Origin: Bacilli bacterium | GTDB lineage: Bacteria; Bacillota_I; Bacilli_A; ML615J-28; CAG-698 | Assembly (NCBI GenBank): GCA_016282055.1 | Contig: JAEEJT010000102.1 | Coordinates: forward strand, 1 to 8,804 | Direction: 5' to 3' | Length of the DNA: 8,804 nucleotides | Part shown: one piece after another, positions 6,148 through 8,804 of the stretch | Layout of the letters: every line of letters begins with the position of its first letter | How positions within the stretch are numbered: the stretch's first letter is position 1 | Position numbers and translations under genes: made by a program | The notes under the pieces: model-generated | What the model saw: the letters and a program-made list of their open reading frames with translations, nothing else | Database searches by the model: none | What the model was told of the DNA's origin: nothing

Positions 6148-6187
6148 TAGGAAGAGAATATAATCTTCACAAAAAAGGAGAGTAAAT

Positions 6188-7558
6188 ATGGAAATGTCAA
6201 TGGAAAAATTCGTAGCTTTTTTAAAGAGTCAAGGATTCGTATATCAAGGAAGTGAAATATATGGAGGCCTTGCAAATGCTTGGGACTACGGACCATTAGG
6301 TGTTGAATTATTAAATAATATTAAACAAACATGGTGGAAGAAGTTTATTACCGAATCACCATATAATGTTGGTATGGATAGTGCAATCTTAATGAATTCT
6401 AAAGTTTGGGTTGCTAGTGGTCATGTTGGAGGATTTAGTGATCCTTTAACTGATTGTAAAAAGTGTGGAATGAGATTTAGAGCTGATAAATTAATCGAAG
6501 ACTATACAAATGGTGAAATTACTGGTGATGGTATGAGTAATGAAGAAATTATGAACTTCATTAAAGAACATAATATTGCTTGTCCAAGTTGTGGTAGTCA
6601 TGATTTTACTGATATTAGAAAGTTTAACTTGATGTTTAAAACTAATCAAGGCGTAATTGAAGATGATAAAAATGTTGTTTACTTAAGACCTGAAACTGCT
6701 CAAGGTATTTTTGTAAACTTTAAAAATGTTCAAAGAACAAGTAGAAAGAAAATCCCATTTGGTATTGGTCAAATTGGTAAGAGTTTTAGAAATGAAATTA
6801 CTCCAGGTAACTTTATTTTTAGAACTAGAGAATTTGAACAAATGGAATTAGAGTTTTTCTGTAAACCAGGAACTGATTTAGAATGGTTTAATTATTGGAA
6901 AAAGTATTGCTTAGATTTTCTTGATTACGTTGGTTTAAGTAAAGATAGAGTTAGATTTAGAGATCATTCTCCTGAAGAGTTATGTTTCTATTCTAAAGCT
7001 ACTACTGATATTGAATATAAATTCTTCTTTGGTTGGGGAGAATTATGGGGTATTGCTGATAGAACTGATTATGATTTAACAACTCATCAAAATCATTCTA
7101 AAGAATCACTTGAGTATTTTGATAGTGAAACTAATACTAAGTATATTCCTTATGTTATTGAACCAAGTTTAGGTGTTGGTAGATTATTACTTGCTATTTT
7201 AACTGATGCTTACGAAGAAGAAACTTTAGAAAATGGTGAAACAAGAGAAGTTCTACACTTATCTCCACGTCTAGCTCCTAAGAAAGTTGCTGTTTTACCA
7301 CTTGTTAATAAACTTGGTGATAAAGCACTTGAAGTATTTAGTATGCTATCTAAAGAGTTTAGTTGTGATTATGATACTAGTGGTCAAATTGGTAAGAGAT
7401 ATCGTAGACAAGATGCATGTGGTACTCCACTTTGTGTAACTTATGATTTTGATAGCTTAGAAGATAATTGTGTTACTGTTCGTGATAGAGACACAATGAA
7501 ACAAGAACGTGTTAAGATTAGTGATCTTGTTGAATATATAAATAAGATAGTTAAATAA
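6188..7558 (+). CDS. glyS: Glycyl-tRNA synthetase, homodimeric (single-chain) type
   Basis: The 456-residue protein is the alpha2 class II GlyRS (often called glyQS) that attaches glycine to tRNA-Gly; it is not the two-subunit GlyQ/GlyS enzyme found here in B. subtilis. Visible elements are YGGLANAWDYGPLG (25-38), two CxxC pairs (C90/C93 and C132/C135) in an insertion likely to bind zinc, motif 2 SFRNEITPGNFIFRTREFEQ (199-218), and motif 3 with EPSLGVGRLLLAIL (325-338). The C-terminal anticodon-binding domain starts near 366 (KVAVLPLVNK) and includes the typical YRRQDACGTPLCVTYD (405-420). The ATG at 6188 follows AAAGGAG with 7 nt spacing; a second ATG at 6194 is possible but farther from it. 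The leader is too short for a T-box. dnaG follows 21 nt later, apparently in the same transcript. Confidence 0.96.
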   Translation: MEMSMEKFVAFLKSQGFVYQGSEIYGGLANAWDYGPLGVELLNNIKQTWWKKFITESPYNVGMDSAILMNSKVWVASGHVGGFSDPLTDCKKCGMRFRADKLIEDYTNGEITGDGMSNEEIMNFIKEHNIACPSCGSHDFTDIRKFNLMFKTNQGVIEDDKNVVYLRPETAQGIFVNFKNVQRTSRKKIPFGIGQIGKSFRNEITPGNFIFRTREFEQMELEFFCKPGTDLEWFNYWKKYCLDFLDYVGLSKDRVRFRDHSPEELCFYSKATTDIEYKFFFGWGELWGIADRTDYDLTTHQNHSKESLEYFDSETNTKYIPYVIEPSLGVGRLLLAILTDAYEEETLENGETREVLHLSPRLAPKKVAVLPLVNKLGDKALEVFSMLSKEFSCDYDTSGQIGKRYRRQDACGTPLCVTYDFDSLEDNCVTVRDRDTMKQERVKISDLVEYINKIVK

Positions 7559-7579
7559 TTTTTTTGATAGGAGGTAAAT

Positions 7580-8804
7580 ATGAATAATTTGAATGATGAC
7601 GTTGAAAAAGTTATTAATAATAGTGACATAGTTCAAATTATTAGTGAATATGTACCTCTTAAGCAACATGGAAATGATTATAAGGGTTTGTGTCCATTTC
7701 ATAATGATTCAAATCCATCTCTTTCCGTTAGTCCAACAAAGAAAGTTTTTAAATGTTTTAGTTGTAATACTGCTGGTAATGTTATTCAATTTGTGCAAAA
7801 AATCGAAAATATTTCTTTTATTGAAGCTTTAAAGAAAGTCGCTTTAAAGTCTAATATTGATATTAATGTTAAAACTAATCCTAAAGAATTAAAATATAAT
7901 AAGTATTATAGTATTATGGATGATGTTTGTAGTGCATATGAGTTTTATTTAAATAATACTAAAGAAGGAGTAAATGCTTTAGATTATTTAACTAAACGTA
8001 ATATTAATAGTGATGTTATTAAAAGATTTAGAATTGGTCTTTCAAATCATGATGGGAATATTGTTACTAAGAGTTTTATTGAAAGTGGAAAGTATATTGA
8101 TCTTGATTTAATAGAACTTAGTCTTATAAATAAGAATAATGGTAAGTATAATGATTATTTTCGTTCAAGAATTATATTTCCTATTAAAGATTTAAAAGGT
8201 AATATTGTTGGGTTTAGTGGAAGAATATATGATACTGTTTCTAACAGTAAATATATGAATAGTAAAGAAAGTATTATTTTTAAGAAAAGTAATATTTTAT
8301 ATAATTATACTGAAGCTTTTAATGATATTAAGTTAAAAGATAAAGTTATTATATTTGAAGGATTCATGGATGTTATTGCTGCTTATAAGGCTGGTGTTAA
8401 TAATACTATTGCTACTATGGGTACAGCATTAACAGAAGAACAAATTAAGATAATTTCTAAATTAACTAAAAATATTGTTTTATGTTACGATGGTGATGAA
8501 CCTGGAATTGTTGCAACAAAACGAGCTATTGCTTTATTTTATAAATATGGCATTAATGTTAATTGCTTAGTTTTACCTGAAGGAATGGATCCAGATGAAT
8601 ATTTAAATATGTATGGTGTTGATGCAACAAAAGAATTATTAGAAAATTCTAGCGTTAATGCTTTTGATTATTTATATGCTATTGAAAAGAATAAATTAAA
8701 TAGTAATGATTTAACTAGTATTACAAATTATAAGAATAATTTGTTTGAAACTATGAGATATTATAATTCTAATACTATTAATAATTATTTATTTAATAAG
8801 ATGG
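7580..8804 (+). CDS. dnaG: DNA primase DnaG (3' partial, cut by window end)
   Basis: The frame opens at ATG 7580, after a strong AGGAGGT (7569-7575), and is still open at the window edge, giving 408 residues. It makes the RNA primers for replication at the fork. The N-terminal CHC2 zinc-binding domain has C38, H41, C59 and C62, in LCPFHND and KCFSC. The RNA polymerase core contains the TOPRIM site: E260 in FEGFMDV, D304 and D306 in YDGDEPG, and D337/D339 in EGMDPDEYL. These positions are close to the catalytic residues of E. coli DnaG (E265, D309, D311, D345, D347). The helicase-binding C-terminal domain lies outside the window. It begins 21 nt after glyS with no terminator or clear promoter between them. 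In related bacteria the next gene is the major sigma factor rpoD/sigA, which I would expect just beyond the window. Confidence 0.95.
   Translation, partial: MNNLNDDVEKVINNSDIVQIISEYVPLKQHGNDYKGLCPFHNDSNPSLSVSPTKKVFKCFSCNTAGNVIQFVQKIENISFIEALKKVALKSNIDINVKTNPKELKYNKYYSIMDDVCSAYEFYLNNTKEGVNALDYLTKRNINSDVIKRFRIGLSNHDGNIVTKSFIESGKYIDLDLIELSLINKNNGKYNDYFRSRIIFPIKDLKGNIVGFSGRIYDTVSNSKYMNSKESIIFKKSNILYNYTEAFNDIKLKDKVIIFEGFMDVIAAYKAGVNNTIATMGTALTEEQIKIISKLTKNIVLCYDGDEPGIVATKRAIALFYKYGINVNCLVLPEGMDPDEYLNMYGVDATKELLENSSVNAFDYLYAIEKNKLNSNDLTSITNYKNNLFETMRYYNSNTINNYLFNKM

Noticed and set aside
6037..6187. T-box or other riboswitch before glyS
   Set aside because: The predicted leader is under 45 nt, with no conserved T-box sequence, specifier loop or antiterminator; the only hairpins are the recO terminator and an upstream palindrome.
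7441..7702. Two minus-strand open frames of 62 and 81 codons over the glyS-dnaG junction
   Set aside because: They lie opposite two clearly real genes, are composed mostly of Ile, Leu, Ser, Thr and Asn as expected for complements of AT-rich coding sequence, and have no plausible ribosome site or family resemblance.
7644..7832. A 62-codon plus-strand frame within the start of dnaG
   Set aside because: It is out of frame with the dnaG zinc-finger domain, which clearly explains this stretch.
1..8804. Mycoplasma genetic code (TGA as tryptophan)
   Set aside because: All Trp codons in conserved positions are TGG and no conserved gene contains an internal in-frame TGA, which would be unexpected at this AT content under that code.

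Overview
This is an AT-rich, entirely plus-strand stretch of a low-GC Gram-positive-type genome. Gene content and order resemble the rpsU-phoH-ybeY-cdd-era-recO-glyS-dnaG region of Bacillota (known from Bacillus subtilis). Very low GC, short gaps, a single-chain GlyRS and absence of several genes found there in B. subtilis suggest a streamlined Bacilli/Mycoplasmatota-like lineage, for example an uncultured gut relative of Erysipelotrichales or RF39. That placement is inference. Tryptophan is encoded by TGG and no gene needs TGA read as sense, so the mycoplasma code does not apply here.

Layout: (1) 1-347, the 3' end of an unrecognised acidic protein, closed by a terminator. (2) 410-2252, a promoter and a two-gene unit: a divergent HU-like DNA-binding protein, then an unusual 500-residue fusion of a Ham1/RdgB nucleotide-sanitising domain with a LicA/choline-kinase-like domain. 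(3) 2263-2560, rpsU (ribosomal protein bS21) as an isolated unit with its own consensus-like promoter, a small hairpin at the predicted transcript start, and a strong terminator. (4) 2564-6060, a tightly packed operon phoH-ybeY-cdd-era-recO, with gaps of 1-5 nt or small overlaps, ended by a terminator that overlaps the recO stop codon. (5) 6095-8804, glyS (glyQS-type glycyl-tRNA synthetase) and dnaG, the latter cut off by the window end. Two overlapping perfect TTGACA -35 boxes lie inside an inverted repeat upstream of glyS.

The genes are mostly core translation, ribosome maturation and replication/repair functions: bS21, YbeY and Era act on the small ribosomal subunit, PhoH/YbeZ is the usual YbeY partner, RecO and DnaG serve DNA repair and replication, and Cdd salvages pyrimidines. 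No mobile element, CRISPR array, tRNA, rRNA or defence system was seen. The points most worth attention are the RdgB-LicA fusion and its HU-like partner, and the tandem promoter with palindrome before glyS. There is no gene-free stretch longer than about 150 bases.
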